A stretch of 64,000 bases of DNA from Clostridia bacterium (GTDB lineage Bacteria; Bacillota; TC1; UBA5767). The notes under the pieces were generated by a model that was not told the origin of the DNA, made no database searches, and was given only the letters and a program-made list of their open reading frames with translations. The position numbers and the translations under genes were made by a program. The stretch lies in assembly GCA_016887505.1 (NCBI GenBank), contig CP069393.1:1876001-1940000 (forward strand). Direction: 5' to 3'. Positions 20,080 to 29,108 of this stretch are shown here, one piece after another (within the stretch, counting starts at the first letter, position 1; each line of letters opens with the position of its first letter).

Positions 20080-20131
20080 TTGCAAGGATTTACGCTTTGT
20101 AATATAATTCACTTATACCCAACCGGGGTAT
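20080..20131 (+). promoter_or_regulatory. Promoter with CsoR/CstR-type operator
   Basis: TTGCAA at 20080-20085 and TATAAT at 20103-20108 (17-base spacer) form a good sigma-A promoter. Seven bases downstream, 20115-20131 reads ATACCC-AACC-GGGGTAT, the C-run/G-run palindrome typical of CsoR-family repressor operators, including the persulfide sensor CstR. Its position over the expected transcription start fits repression. The regulator gene is not in this window. Confidence 0.6.
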
Positions 20132-20171
20132 GGTATAAAATGGATGATTTAATCGACCTGGGAGGAGAATA

Positions 20172-22625
20172 ATGGGAAGAAAAATACTAATAGTCGGCGG
20201 TGTAGCCGGCGGTGCGGGCACAGCAGCTCGACTGAGACGTATGGATGAAGAAGCAGAGATTATCGTTTTTGAGCGTGGAAGCTATATTTCCTTCGCAAAC
20301 TGTGGTTTGCCGTATTATGTTGGGGGGACAATCAAGAACCGAAGAGATTTGCTCTTGCAAACTCCGGAAGCCATGATGGCTCGCTTCAATATCGAGATTC
20401 GCATTAACAATGAAGTAACTAGGATTGACAGACAAGAAAAAGAAATAGAGGTCAAGGGAGAAAATGGCTTCTATAAAGAATCATATGATGTATTAGTACT
20501 CTCCCCTGGTTCGACACCACTTGTGCCACCGATTCCGGGAATAGCCAATCCCAATATCTTTTCTCTATGGACTGTACCCGATGTAGACAAGATTAAATCT
20601 TATGTAGAGGATAAGAATCCTCGAACTGCAATAGTCATTGGTGGCGGTTTTATCGGTATTGAAATGGCGGAAAATTTATATGATTTAGGCATTGAGGTAT
20701 CGATTGTCGAAATGCTGGATCAGGTGATGACACCTTTTGATTATGATATGGCTCAGATCTTGCATGAAAACATTACCTCTAAAGGGGTTAATTTGGAGTT
20801 GTCTAATGGGGTTAAGTCGTTTGACTATCAAGATGGAACGACAAAGGTTACTTTGCAAGATGGCAAGGAAATCTCAGCAGACATGGTCATACTATCCATT
20901 GGCATCAGGCCGAATGGTGAACTGGCAAAAGCAGCAGGACTTGAAGTAAACAAACGAGGTGGTATTGTGGTAGACGATTACCTAAAGACCTCGGATGATA
21001 GTATTTATGCATTAGGTGATGTTATTGAAGTAAAACACTATATAGGCAGAGAAGAAACCATGATTCCCTTAGCAGGACCGGCTAACAGACAAGCTAGAAT
21101 CCTAGCCAATAACATTTGTGGTGCTAAGGAAGCCTATCGTGGTTCACAAGGTACTTCTGTGGCCAAGGTATTTGATTTGACAGCAGCTAGTACGGGATAT
21201 AATGAGAAAGCACTTAAGGCCAAAGGCTTGGAGAAAAAGAAAGATTTTGATTCAGTCATTACTATCCTACGTTCCCACGCTGGATATTATCCGGCAGCTC
21301 TTCCACTGACCTTAAAGGTTATTTATGACATGGAAGGTAAGATTCTAGGCGCGCAAGGAGTAGGATACGACGGGGTCGATAAACGTATTGATGTAATTGC
21401 TACTGCCATTCGCTTCAAGGGAACAATAGATGACCTGAAGGATTTGGAGCTTGCTTATGCACCACCTTATTCTAGTGCTAAGGATCCCGTGAATATGGCC
21501 GGTTTCGTAGCAGATAATGTGCTCACAGGTAGGATGGGTAGTATCGACTGGGATGAAATTGCAACATTAGACCCTAAGACGACTCAGCTTTTGGACGTGC
21601 GTGAGGCTGAAGAGCGCGAATTGGGCAAGATTGATCCATCTATACATATACCAATCAACTCTTTGCGGAAACGTATTGGTGAATTGGATAAAGATAAGGA
21701 AGTCATAATTTATTGTGCAGTAGGCATCCGAGGATACATTGGAGCCAGAATATTGATGCAAAAAGGGTTCAAAGTAAGAAACTTACTTGGTGGATATACC
21801 CACTATAGAAGAGCGATCAAAGATTATAGCCTGAAGGATGTATTGGGCATACAAAATGCCATGAGCTATGGCGACCAGATTAAACAAAATGTGGAATCCA
21901 AAGCTGTAATTAAAGTGGATGCTTGTGGTATGCAGTGTCCCGGTCCGATTATGGAAGTAAACAAGAAGATGCAGGAGCTTAGGCCTGGAGAAGTGCTAGA
22001 AGTTATGGCGACAGATCCAGGATTTCCGTCTGATGCCAAAGCCTGGTCAATTAAAACAGGAAACCGTTTTCTGCATGAAGAAAGAACGCCAGAGGGTTTC
22101 AAGGTTAGCATTGCGAAAGGTGGAGAAGTGGCAAAAAGCCAAGGAACTGTCTCCGGCGATAATGGAACCATGGTGGTATTTAGTGGAGACCTAGATAAGG
22201 CCATTGCAGCTTTTATCATCGCCAATGGTGCTGCGGCTATGGGCAAACAAATGACCCTGTTCTTTACTTTTTGGGGATTGAATATTTTAAGGAAAGATAG
22301 CAAGATTTCTTTAAAAAAATCACCAATTGAGCGTATGTTTGGCATGATGATGCCTCGTGGTGCTAAAAAACTAACCTTATCTAAGATGAATATGGGTGGT
22401 ATGGGTACCAAGATGATGCAAAAGGTTATGAAGGATAAGAACGTAACCAGTTTGGAAGATTTGGTAAATTCTGCATTAGAAAGTGGCGTAAAGATTGTGG
22501 CTTGTACGATGAGCATGGATATTATGGGCTTGCAGAAGGAAGAATTAATTGATGGCATCGAGTATGCAGGCGTAGCTTCTTATTTGGGAGAAACGGATGC
22601 AGCCAACTTTAATCTATTTGTATAG
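20172..22625 (+). CDS. CoA-disulfide reductase / rhodanese / TusA / DsrE four-domain fusion
   Basis: An 817-residue multidomain sulfur enzyme. Residues 1 to about 450 are an FAD/NAD(P)H pyridine nucleotide-disulfide oxidoreductase of the CoA-disulfide reductase type, with GGVAGGAGTAARLRR, the redox cysteine at position 44 (SFANCGLPYY) and the ALGDVIE FAD motif. Then come a rhodanese domain (LLDVREAEE; active Cys in YCAVGIRGY), a TusA/SirA domain (DACGMQCPGPIMEV), and a DsrE/F-like domain (VVFSGDLDKAIAAFIIANGA; ACTMSMDIMG). Such fusions are known and are thought to reduce CoA polysulfides or disulfides and pass sulfane sulfur along. GGGAGGAG precedes the ATG. The CsoR/CstR-like operator upstream supports a persulfide-linked role. 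Confidence 0.9.
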   Translation: MGRKILIVGGVAGGAGTAARLRRMDEEAEIIVFERGSYISFANCGLPYYVGGTIKNRRDLLLQTPEAMMARFNIEIRINNEVTRIDRQEKEIEVKGENGFYKESYDVLVLSPGSTPLVPPIPGIANPNIFSLWTVPDVDKIKSYVEDKNPRTAIVIGGGFIGIEMAENLYDLGIEVSIVEMLDQVMTPFDYDMAQILHENITSKGVNLELSNGVKSFDYQDGTTKVTLQDGKEISADMVILSIGIRPNGELAKAAGLEVNKRGGIVVDDYLKTSDDSIYALGDVIEVKHYIGREETMIPLAGPANRQARILANNICGAKEAYRGSQGTSVAKVFDLTAASTGYNEKALKAKGLEKKKDFDSVITILRSHAGYYPAALPLTLKVIYDMEGKILGAQGVGYDGVDKRIDVIATAIRFKGTIDDLKDLELAYAPPYSSAKDPVNMAGFVADNVLTGRMGSIDWDEIATLDPKTTQLLDVREAEERELGKIDPSIHIPINSLRKRIGELDKDKEVIIYCAVGIRGYIGARILMQKGFKVRNLLGGYTHYRRAIKDYSLKDVLGIQNAMSYGDQIKQNVESKAVIKVDACGMQCPGPIMEVNKKMQELRPGEVLEVMATDPGFPSDAKAWSIKTGNRFLHEERTPEGFKVSIAKGGEVAKSQGTVSGDNGTMVVFSGDLDKAIAAFIIANGAAAMGKQMTLFFTFWGLNILRKDSKISLKKSPIERMFGMMMPRGAKKLTLSKMNMGGMGTKMMQKVMKDKNVTSLEDLVNSALESGVKIVACTMSMDIMGLQKEELIDGIEYAGVASYLGETDAANFNLFV

Positions 22626-22746
22626 AGAAGAATAGTTGCTAGGAAAAGAAAAGGGTTATACGATTAACATAGTACTTGCAATCTGAACCAACTTGCATTA
22701 TTATGAAATTAAATAAATTGATAAAGTGGGTTTAGAAGACCGCATT

Positions 22747-22778
22747 AAGACCGAGAAAACTTTTTTTCGGTCTTTTTT
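22747..22778 (+). terminator. Rho-independent terminator
   Basis: AAGACCG ... CGGTCTTTTTT hairpin between the sulfur-enzyme gene and the deaminase gene. It lies inside an upstream extension of the next reading frame, which argues that the deaminase starts at 22801. Confidence 0.8.
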
Positions 22779-22800
22779 AATTCAAATAAGGGGTGTAGAG

Positions 22801-24156
22801 ATGCAAGAAAAAAAGAGCATATTGATTGAGAACGCTTGGATTCTGACGTTGGACCCAGACAACACTGTAATCGAGGACGGATACCTGTATATGGAAAATG
22901 GTCGAATCACGGAAGTGGGAAAAACCAGAGAAAATATGGGTGAAATCAAACAGAAAGCCTCCCAGATTATTGATGCTGAAGGTATGATTCTAATGCCTGG
23001 TATGGTTAACGCTCATTCGCATTTATTCCAGACCTTCACAAGAGGATTTGCAGATGACAAATTGTTATATCCTTGGCTTAAAGAAGAGATTTGGCCTTTT
23101 GCAGCGAATATGGAACATGGGGATTTCGCTCTTAGCGGTTTACTAGGATGCGTAGAGAATCTGAAGAATGGAGCGACGGCAGTTATTGACCAGCACTATG
23201 TACATACCTTCCAAGACTCATCCGATCTGATTCTTGAAGCTATGAAGGATACGGGAATTCGTGGCACGCTTTGCCGGACTTTTTCAAACTATAACTATAC
23301 GCCGCTTTTGCAAGAAGAAGACGAAACCATTTATTCTTCACTAGTTCGTCTGACTGAGAAGTATCACAACAGCGAGAACGGTCGCCTGCAACTGTCTGTT
23401 GGTCCTATCAACCCATGGGGCTGCACGGTTGGGCTTTATCAAAGGACGTATGACTATGCCAAGGCCAATGGCTTAATGTATCAGATTCATACTGCTGAAA
23501 CGGAAGATGTAGTGGAAAAATGTATAGAAATGTATGGGAAACGAAATGTAAACTTTTTTGATTCCATGGGTATCTTAGGGGAAAATACGCAGTTGGCTCA
23601 TGCAATTTGGCTTGACGATGAAGAATTGGAACTAACGAGAGCAGCCAAAGCTAGTGTCGTACATTGTCCAGTAGCCAATATGTATCTGGCAGATGGTATT
23701 GCTAGAGTACCTGAGATGCGTAAGATGGGTATTTCTGTTTGCCTAGGAACAGATGGACCTGGTAGCAACAATGCACAGGACATGATGGAAGTATTAAAGA
23801 CAGCCGTGATTTTACATAAGGTAAATACGCTAGATCCTATGATTCTTTCAGCAGAAGATGTTTTGAAAATGGCCTGCGTTGAAGGGGCAAAAGCGCTAGG
23901 ACAGGAAGATTTAGGTCGCTTACAACCCGGTTACATTGCGGATATGATTTTGGTGGACTGGAAGAAGCCGCATATTGCTCCAGTACATAAGCCTGCTTCG
24001 GCCGTGGTTTTTTGTGCCAATGGGAATGATGTTGATACTAGCATTGTAGACGGAAAGGTTGTAATGCGAAATCGCAAAGTCGTTGGTGTGGATGAAAAAG
24101 CATTGATCGAGGAATGCCAACTTAGAGCACGTGCAATTAAACGCAAAATTTCCTAA
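22801..24156 (+). CDS. SsnA-like amidohydrolase/guanine-deaminase-type enzyme (paralogue 2)
   Basis: A 451-residue metal-dependent amidohydrolase. Visible ligands are the HxH of VNAHSHLFQTF, His in QIHTAETED, His in LAHAIWLDD and Asp in CLGTDGPGSNN. The ATG at 22801 is chosen because an earlier in-frame start (22726) would run through a terminator. It lies 15 bases ahead of the three xanthine-dehydrogenase-type genes. Selenium-dependent molybdenum hydroxylase clusters often carry an SsnA homologue in this position, and guanine deaminase would supply xanthine. Whether it deaminates guanine, 8-oxoguanine or another purine is not decidable here. Confidence 0.82.
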   Translation: MQEKKSILIENAWILTLDPDNTVIEDGYLYMENGRITEVGKTRENMGEIKQKASQIIDAEGMILMPGMVNAHSHLFQTFTRGFADDKLLYPWLKEEIWPFAANMEHGDFALSGLLGCVENLKNGATAVIDQHYVHTFQDSSDLILEAMKDTGIRGTLCRTFSNYNYTPLLQEEDETIYSSLVRLTEKYHNSENGRLQLSVGPINPWGCTVGLYQRTYDYAKANGLMYQIHTAETEDVVEKCIEMYGKRNVNFFDSMGILGENTQLAHAIWLDDEELELTRAAKASVVHCPVANMYLADGIARVPEMRKMGISVCLGTDGPGSNNAQDMMEVLKTAVILHKVNTLDPMILSAEDVLKMACVEGAKALGQEDLGRLQPGYIADMILVDWKKPHIAPVHKPASAVVFCANGNDVDTSIVDGKVVMRNRKVVGVDEKALIEECQLRARAIKRKIS

Positions 24157-24171
24157 TACCAAGGAGGATAA

Positions 24172-26436
24172 ATGTTTAAAGAGATACCGCGAGTAGATGT
24201 TAAAGCGAAAATCACAGGTAGTGCCAAGTATGCCGACGATATGATATTTCCAAAAATGGTCTACGGGGCCATGGTACGCAGCAGCATAGCACATGGAGAT
24301 ATTCTGTCCATAGATACAAAAGAGGCTTTAAAGCAAGAAGGTGTTTTGTCCGTAATTACGTATGATGACATCCCAGGAATAGCTGGTAAGGATAAGGAAC
24401 GCCCGGTTTTAGCCAAGAAGCGGGTGCGATTTGTGGGAGATGGCATCGCAATTGTGGTGGCAAGTAGCCAACAAATTGCCAGAAGCGCAGCTGCTAAAGT
24501 AGTCGTTCGCTATAATGAGATTCCAGCTGTTTTCGATCCTTCCGAAGCGATTTTAGATAAACTACCAGCCATTCATGGTGATAGTAACCTAGAGAAGACG
24601 ATTACCATGCACCATGGTGATACAGAAAAAGGTTGGAATGAGGCGGATGTAATCGTGGAACAAGAGGTCTGCACCCATAGAGTGCAGCATGCGGCCATCG
24701 AACCGGAATCAGCGGTGGCAGTTTGGCAAGAGGATCATTTAGAACTTTACTGTCCACCCAAGAGCCCTTTCAACGTGAGGCGAGTTGTGTCAGAGACGCT
24801 TGGCCTTAGTGTCAACAAGGTGCGCTTGATTAGTTCAACAGTAGGGGGATCCTTTGGTGGCAAAGATTACGATATGAGTTTATTGGGTTCCCGGGTAGCG
24901 CTAGTGTCCCGTTTGTCGGGTAGACCCGCTAAGATGACCTACAACCGAGAGGAATCCATTACGGAATGCACCAAACGCCATCCCTATAAAATGCAATACA
25001 AGATTGGTGCTAAAAAAGATGGAACCCTGACTGGATTGCAAGTGGATATCCTTAGTGATGCAGGAGCGTATCTATCAAAGTCAGCCATGGTTGGCTGGCG
25101 ATCTTGTGTAGAGTCTTCCGGACCCTATCTTATTCCGAATATTCATACAGATGTGAAGGTAGTGTATACAAACCAGATTTATTCTGATTCGCTAAGGGGC
25201 TTTGGTTCACCTCAAGTGGACTATGGGATAGAAGTGGTTATGGATAAATTGGCGGAAAAATTGGGAATGGATCCACTGTTACTTCGTCGAAAAAATGCTC
25301 TAAAAGATGGAGATGAGCATGCTACAGGCCAGATTCTTACTGGTGTAAGCATGAAAGAATGTTTGGATAAACTGGAAGAAGCGTCTAAGTACGAAGAAAC
25401 CAAAATACGCATAGATAATTTTAATAAGAAACAGACGGGGCCCTTGCGCCGTGGATTTGGTATTGCTGCGCTACATAGAGGGGAAGCCTTGGGCGCAGGC
25501 GGTGAAGGAATCGATACGGCAGGCGTGAATGTGCATATAGAAAAGGACGGCAGTGTCTTAATATACTGTGGCTTAAGTGAAGTCGGACAGGGCTGTCAAA
25601 CCATGATGGTGCGCATTGTAAGTGAGATGCTGGGTATTAATCCGAGCCGTTGTCGTGTTAGCAAATTAGATACGGACTATGTCCCAGATTCAGGACCTAC
25701 GGTAGCCTCAAGGGGTACTGTTATTGCTGGTAATGCTACCGTCATGGCAGTGGAAATAATTAAAGAAAAAATCCATAAAGCGTTGGCTGGCCAAAAATGG
25801 TTCAAAAATAATGCCGAATTAGTTTATGAAGGAGAAAAAATCCGTCTAAAAGATAATCCGGAAATAGAAGTAAGTTTCGATGAAGCCGTGAAAATGACTT
25901 TTTCCAACTGCGATAATCTGTATGGCAATGGTTGGTGGGCTGCACCCAAATTGGTCTGGGACTGGGAAAAAGGCCAGGGCGATGCCTATTTCAACTATGT
26001 CTATGGTGCTTGTGGTTGTGAGGTAGAAGTCGATTTGGATTCAGGTAAAACCAAAATCATTCGCTTTATCGCAGTACACGATGTTGGAACAGCCCTGAAT
26101 ATTGAAGAAGTGTATGGTCAAATATGTGGTGGGGTAGCCATGGGAATTGGGTATGCTCTGATGGAAGAAGTAAAATTGAGAGATGGTCAAATTCAAAATA
26201 CTAATTTGGATTCCTACCTACTGCCCACAGCTATGGACATTGGGCAGATTGAGCCAGTGATTGTCCAAGATCACTCAGCAATCGGTCCTCTCGGTGCAAA
26301 AGGTTTGGGTGAACCGGTTACCTCTATTGTAGCTCCAGCTATCACGAATGCTATATCAGATGCCTTGGGAACTAGAATATATGAACTGCCTGCGGATTTA
26401 GAGCATGTCCTAGCAGCCAGCCGGAGGGAGGAATAA
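24172..26436 (+). CDS. xdhA: Xanthine dehydrogenase-type molybdenum-binding subunit
   Basis: This 754-residue protein is the large, molybdopterin-binding subunit of a molybdenum hydroxylase. Segments seen are VGDGIAIVVA and PAVFDPSEA of the N-terminal domain, VGGSFGGKDYD, the arginine-bearing DSLRGFGSPQ, and the catalytic glutamate in GAKGLGEPVTS near the C-terminus. NREESITECTKRHP aligns with the substrate-side glutamate region of xanthine dehydrogenases. AAGGAGG precedes the ATG. FAD and iron-sulfur subunits follow. Xanthine or another purine is the likely substrate, given the deaminase neighbour, but nicotinate or similar heterocycles cannot be excluded. Confidence 0.88.
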   Translation: MFKEIPRVDVKAKITGSAKYADDMIFPKMVYGAMVRSSIAHGDILSIDTKEALKQEGVLSVITYDDIPGIAGKDKERPVLAKKRVRFVGDGIAIVVASSQQIARSAAAKVVVRYNEIPAVFDPSEAILDKLPAIHGDSNLEKTITMHHGDTEKGWNEADVIVEQEVCTHRVQHAAIEPESAVAVWQEDHLELYCPPKSPFNVRRVVSETLGLSVNKVRLISSTVGGSFGGKDYDMSLLGSRVALVSRLSGRPAKMTYNREESITECTKRHPYKMQYKIGAKKDGTLTGLQVDILSDAGAYLSKSAMVGWRSCVESSGPYLIPNIHTDVKVVYTNQIYSDSLRGFGSPQVDYGIEVVMDKLAEKLGMDPLLLRRKNALKDGDEHATGQILTGVSMKECLDKLEEASKYEETKIRIDNFNKKQTGPLRRGFGIAALHRGEALGAGGEGIDTAGVNVHIEKDGSVLIYCGLSEVGQGCQTMMVRIVSEMLGINPSRCRVSKLDTDYVPDSGPTVASRGTVIAGNATVMAVEIIKEKIHKALAGQKWFKNNAELVYEGEKIRLKDNPEIEVSFDEAVKMTFSNCDNLYGNGWWAAPKLVWDWEKGQGDAYFNYVYGACGCEVEVDLDSGKTKIIRFIAVHDVGTALNIEEVYGQICGGVAMGIGYALMEEVKLRDGQIQNTNLDSYLLPTAMDIGQIEPVIVQDHSAIGPLGAKGLGEPVTSIVAPAITNAISDALGTRIYELPADLEHVLAASRREE

Positions 26437-26438
26437 TC

Positions 26439-27308
26439 ATGGAAGAGCAATGGATTGCTAGTGAAACACTAGACGCTTTGCTAACAGAAATCGCGGATGG
26501 CAAAAAAACTATGGTAGCGGGTGGTACCGATTTGCTAATCCAAATGCGTGAGATGGATGAGGATGATAAACCGACAGAATTTGCCGACTTGTCTAAGGTC
26601 GGAAGTCTTCGGCACATTGAAATAGAAGAAGATACTCTGGTACTAGGGGCTACGGTGACATACTCGGACCTAATGAAGAGTGAGCTTGTAAAAGAAGCTC
26701 TGCCAATGTTGGCTCAAGCAGCGAGTCAGGTAGGTTCGCCGCAAATACGAAACCGAGGAACCATTGGGGGTTCGTTGGCCAATGCTAGTCCAGCTGCAGA
26801 CCTAGCTCCGATTTGGGTATTATTGGATGCCGAGGTGGTTTTAAAGCGTTTGGGACAAAAAAGAGTTCTACTCGTACGAGAGTTTTTGACAGGAAATAAG
26901 ACTACAGTCCTAGAAGAAGGCGAGTTGATTTGTAAAATTCGTTGTCCAATTAAGAAGGAATGTATCTCGCACTTCATAAAAGTGGGCCGGAGAAATGCGG
27001 CTGCTATTGCTAGATTGAACGGAGCGGCACTGTTATGCATGGAAGAAAAAAAGATAGCAGAGATTAAACTGGTTATTGGAGCGGCTACGCCGACACCACT
27101 AGACCTAAGTGACACTTGCGAAGTATTAAAAAATGACGGAAGTGTGGAAAATATAAATAAAATTGCACAGGAAACCCTTAAAAGAGTGGAGACCATATCT
27201 GGCAGGAGAGCGTCAGCAACTTGGAAGTTTCCTGCTATAGAGAACCTTACGCGTCGTCTACTTATTGAAGTGTTAAATAAAGGGGGTTGGGACATTGAAA
27301 CAGATTAA
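26439..27308 (+). CDS. xdhB: Xanthine dehydrogenase-type FAD-binding subunit
   Basis: The 289-residue protein is the FAD subunit of the molybdenum hydroxylase. The FAD-binding motifs VAGGTDLLIQMRE and, further on, QIRNRGTIGGSLANASPAADLAP are intact, followed by a CO-dehydrogenase-flavoprotein-like C-terminal domain (FIKVGRRNAAAIARLNGAALL). It starts three bases after the large-subunit stop and overlaps the iron-sulfur subunit by 14 bases, so the three are translated together. Confidence 0.9.
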   Translation: MEEQWIASETLDALLTEIADGKKTMVAGGTDLLIQMREMDEDDKPTEFADLSKVGSLRHIEIEEDTLVLGATVTYSDLMKSELVKEALPMLAQAASQVGSPQIRNRGTIGGSLANASPAADLAPIWVLLDAEVVLKRLGQKRVLLVREFLTGNKTTVLEEGELICKIRCPIKKECISHFIKVGRRNAAAIARLNGAALLCMEEKKIAEIKLVIGAATPTPLDLSDTCEVLKNDGSVENINKIAQETLKRVETISGRRASATWKFPAIENLTRRLLIEVLNKGGWDIETD

Positions 27309-27759
27309 TCTCCACTTTTGGTTAAATGAAGAACAACAGAACATTAGGGTACCCATAACAGCTACATTGCTGGATGTTTTAAGGGAATACCTTGGCATGA
27401 CTGGTACCAAGAGGGGTTGCGAAGTAGGCGAATGTGGTGCCTGTACAGTCATTCTGAATGGCCATGCAGTCAATTCCTGCACGGTACTCGCAATACAGGC
27501 CCAGGGGCAGAAAGTGGAAACGGTTGAAGGCCTTGCGAAAGATGGCGAATTATCTAGTTTGCAACAATCTTTTGTGGAGGAACATGCTGTTCAGTGCGGC
27601 TTCTGTACACCTGGAATGCTGATGAGTTCGAAGGCGTTGTTGCAGGAAAATAAGAATCCAAGCGAAGAAGAAATACGACAGGCGATCTCGGGTAATCTTT
27701 GCCGCTGTACAGGTTATATGCCGATAATTAAGGCCATAAAAAAAGAATCAGAACGATAA
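27295..27759 (+). CDS. xdhC: Xanthine dehydrogenase-type [2Fe-2S] subunit
   Basis: The 154-residue protein carries both iron-sulfur clusters of the enzyme: the plant-ferredoxin-like motif CEVGECGACTVILNG with a distal Cys, and the helical-domain motif QCGFCTPGM ... GNLCRCTGYMPI. It overlaps the FAD subunit and is followed by a terminator, closing the ssnA-like/xdh operon. Confidence 0.92.
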   Translation: MKQINLHFWLNEEQQNIRVPITATLLDVLREYLGMTGTKRGCEVGECGACTVILNGHAVNSCTVLAIQAQGQKVETVEGLAKDGELSSLQQSFVEEHAVQCGFCTPGMLMSSKALLQENKNPSEEEIRQAISGNLCRCTGYMPIIKAIKKESER

Positions 27760-27763
27760 AGAT

Positions 27764-27796
27764 ACCGGCTGCCCTTTGTGAGGGTGGCCGGTTTTT
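27764..27796 (+). terminator. Terminator of the xdh operon
   Basis: ACCGGCTGCCCT-TTGTG-AGGGTGGCCGGT hairpin followed by TTTTT, immediately after the iron-sulfur subunit gene. Confidence 0.9.
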
Positions 27797-27885
27797 ATAT
27801 ATAAGCATTCCAAAAAAAGGATCCGGAAAATCTTCTTAAGACAGCGCTTATTCTTTCCGTATAATAGCTTTCAGTATGAGAATAT

Positions 27886-27913
27886 TTGACATTCAAAGCA
27901 ATTTTGGTAAAAT
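27886..27913 (+). promoter_or_regulatory. Promoter of the biotin/fatty-acid operon
   Basis: TTGACA at 27886-27891 and TAAAAT at 27908-27913 with a 16-base spacer, 22 bases before the biotin ligase start. I see no FapR-type operator here. All eleven acc/fab genes downstream could be read from this promoter since no terminator appears until 38252. Confidence 0.7.
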
Positions 27914-27934
27914 CGTAATGATAGGAGTGAGAGC

Positions 27935-28561
27935 GTGGAGAAAATTGTTTTGGAAACGGTTGATTCCACCAATGCTGCATGCAGAAGAGGAATCAAAAAC
28001 GGCAACAGCCGAGAACATTTGATTATTAGTGAGAGACAGACAGCAGGAAGAGGGACTAAAAACCATCATTGGGATTCTGAAAAAGGGGGCTTGTATTGCA
28101 CCTGGTATATGGGCTTGTCGAAAGATTTGACCCAAGACATCTGGGTTAGTGTTTTCGCCGCCTTGGGCATACAGGATTATTTTTCATCCCTTGGCATACA
28201 GACAAATCTCAAATGGCCCAATGACATCTTACTTCAAGGAAGAAAGGTAGGTGGACTGCTGGCGGAACGATTTGTAGAAAACGGTGAAGACCACCTGATG
28301 CTTGGGATGGGTATTAATTTTTTACAAGCAAAAGAAACGTTTGCCAAAAAAGATTACCTTGCGACTTCCGTTTTAGAAGCTACCGGGATGAGGTTAGAGC
28401 CTTTGATGCAAGTGGAACCACTCCTCGCTTGTATCAAGAAAAGAAGAATGCAAGGTGTCGAAGATCGTTTTGCCCTGATGATTTCCTTTTTGGGGCAAGT
28501 AACCATCGGAAAGGAGAAAGCAGAAAAACATGTAAGGAGGATGTATGAGACAACTGAATAA
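27935..28561 (+). CDS. birA: Biotin--[acetyl-CoA-carboxylase] ligase, short form without HTH
   Basis: This enzyme activates biotin and attaches it to the AccB lysine. The 208-residue product has the catalytic motifs SERQTAGRGTKNHHW, LKWPNDILLQGRKVGGLLAE and GMGINF. It has no N-terminal DNA-binding domain, so it cannot repress like E. coli BirA. It is also short at the C-terminus: after one strand (FLGQVTIGK) the chain stops where the SH3-like domain would normally continue, because bioY begins inside its last 17 bases. The GTG start follows TAGGAGTGA. It heads the operon containing its substrate gene accB. Confidence 0.88.
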   Translation: MEKIVLETVDSTNAACRRGIKNGNSREHLIISERQTAGRGTKNHHWDSEKGGLYCTWYMGLSKDLTQDIWVSVFAALGIQDYFSSLGIQTNLKWPNDILLQGRKVGGLLAERFVENGEDHLMLGMGINFLQAKETFAKKDYLATSVLEATGMRLEPLMQVEPLLACIKKRRMQGVEDRFALMISFLGQVTIGKEKAEKHVRRMYETTE

Positions 28562-29087
28562 ACTTACGCGTTCGTCTATTGTCATTGCTTTGATGGCTGT
28601 CAGTGCGCACCTTAAGATTCCCATAGGAACGATCCCGATGACGCTGCAAACGACAGTATGCATTGTGGGTGCTCTACTCTTAGGAGCCAAATGGGGTGGG
28701 CTAGCAATGCTGGCTTATATGGTACTAGGGTTGATTGGGCTCCCAGTATTTTCGACAGGAGGTGGACTAGGTTATGTAGTTTCTCCAAACTTTGGCTATA
28801 TTATTGGCTTTGTATTTGCGGCAATGGCTATAGGCAAGATGGGCGAACAAATTATTTCGATGAAACGTGGTTTCTTGATTGTTGTGATGGCTTTATTCAT
28901 TATTTATTTATTTGGTGTTACCTATTTATTTTTTGTTATTCGTTTTATTCAAGAATCACCCATCGATATTTACCAAGCGCTTAGTTTGGGCGCTATTCCC
29001 TTTGTCGCAAAAGACTTTGTAACCGGCATGCTTGGCGTTTTGCTTTATTTGAAATTAAAACGTACCAATGCCTTGCTCGGAGAATGA
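28545..29087 (+). CDS. bioY: Biotin ECF transporter substrate-binding subunit BioY
   Basis: BioY is the integral membrane biotin-binding subunit of an ECF transporter. The 180-residue product has five to six hydrophobic segments and the family signatures IPIGTIPMTLQTTVCIVGALLLG and LIGLPVFSTGGGLGYVVSPNFGYIIGF. AAGGAGG lies inside birA just ahead of the ATG. The shared energising module EcfAAT must be encoded elsewhere. Its place directly behind biotin ligase and ahead of accB couples biotin import to its use. Confidence 0.94.
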   Translation: MRQLNKLTRSSIVIALMAVSAHLKIPIGTIPMTLQTTVCIVGALLLGAKWGGLAMLAYMVLGLIGLPVFSTGGGLGYVVSPNFGYIIGFVFAAMAIGKMGEQIISMKRGFLIVVMALFIIYLFGVTYLFFVIRFIQESPIDIYQALSLGAIPFVAKDFVTGMLGVLLYLKLKRTNALLGE

Positions 29088-29108
29088 TTCATAAAGGAAA
29101 GGGATTAT

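Noticed and set aside
28658..28984. 108-residue alternative-frame ORF within bioY
   Set aside because: The BioY frame has the family motifs and the membrane pattern; the other frame is a Cys/Trp-rich shadow.
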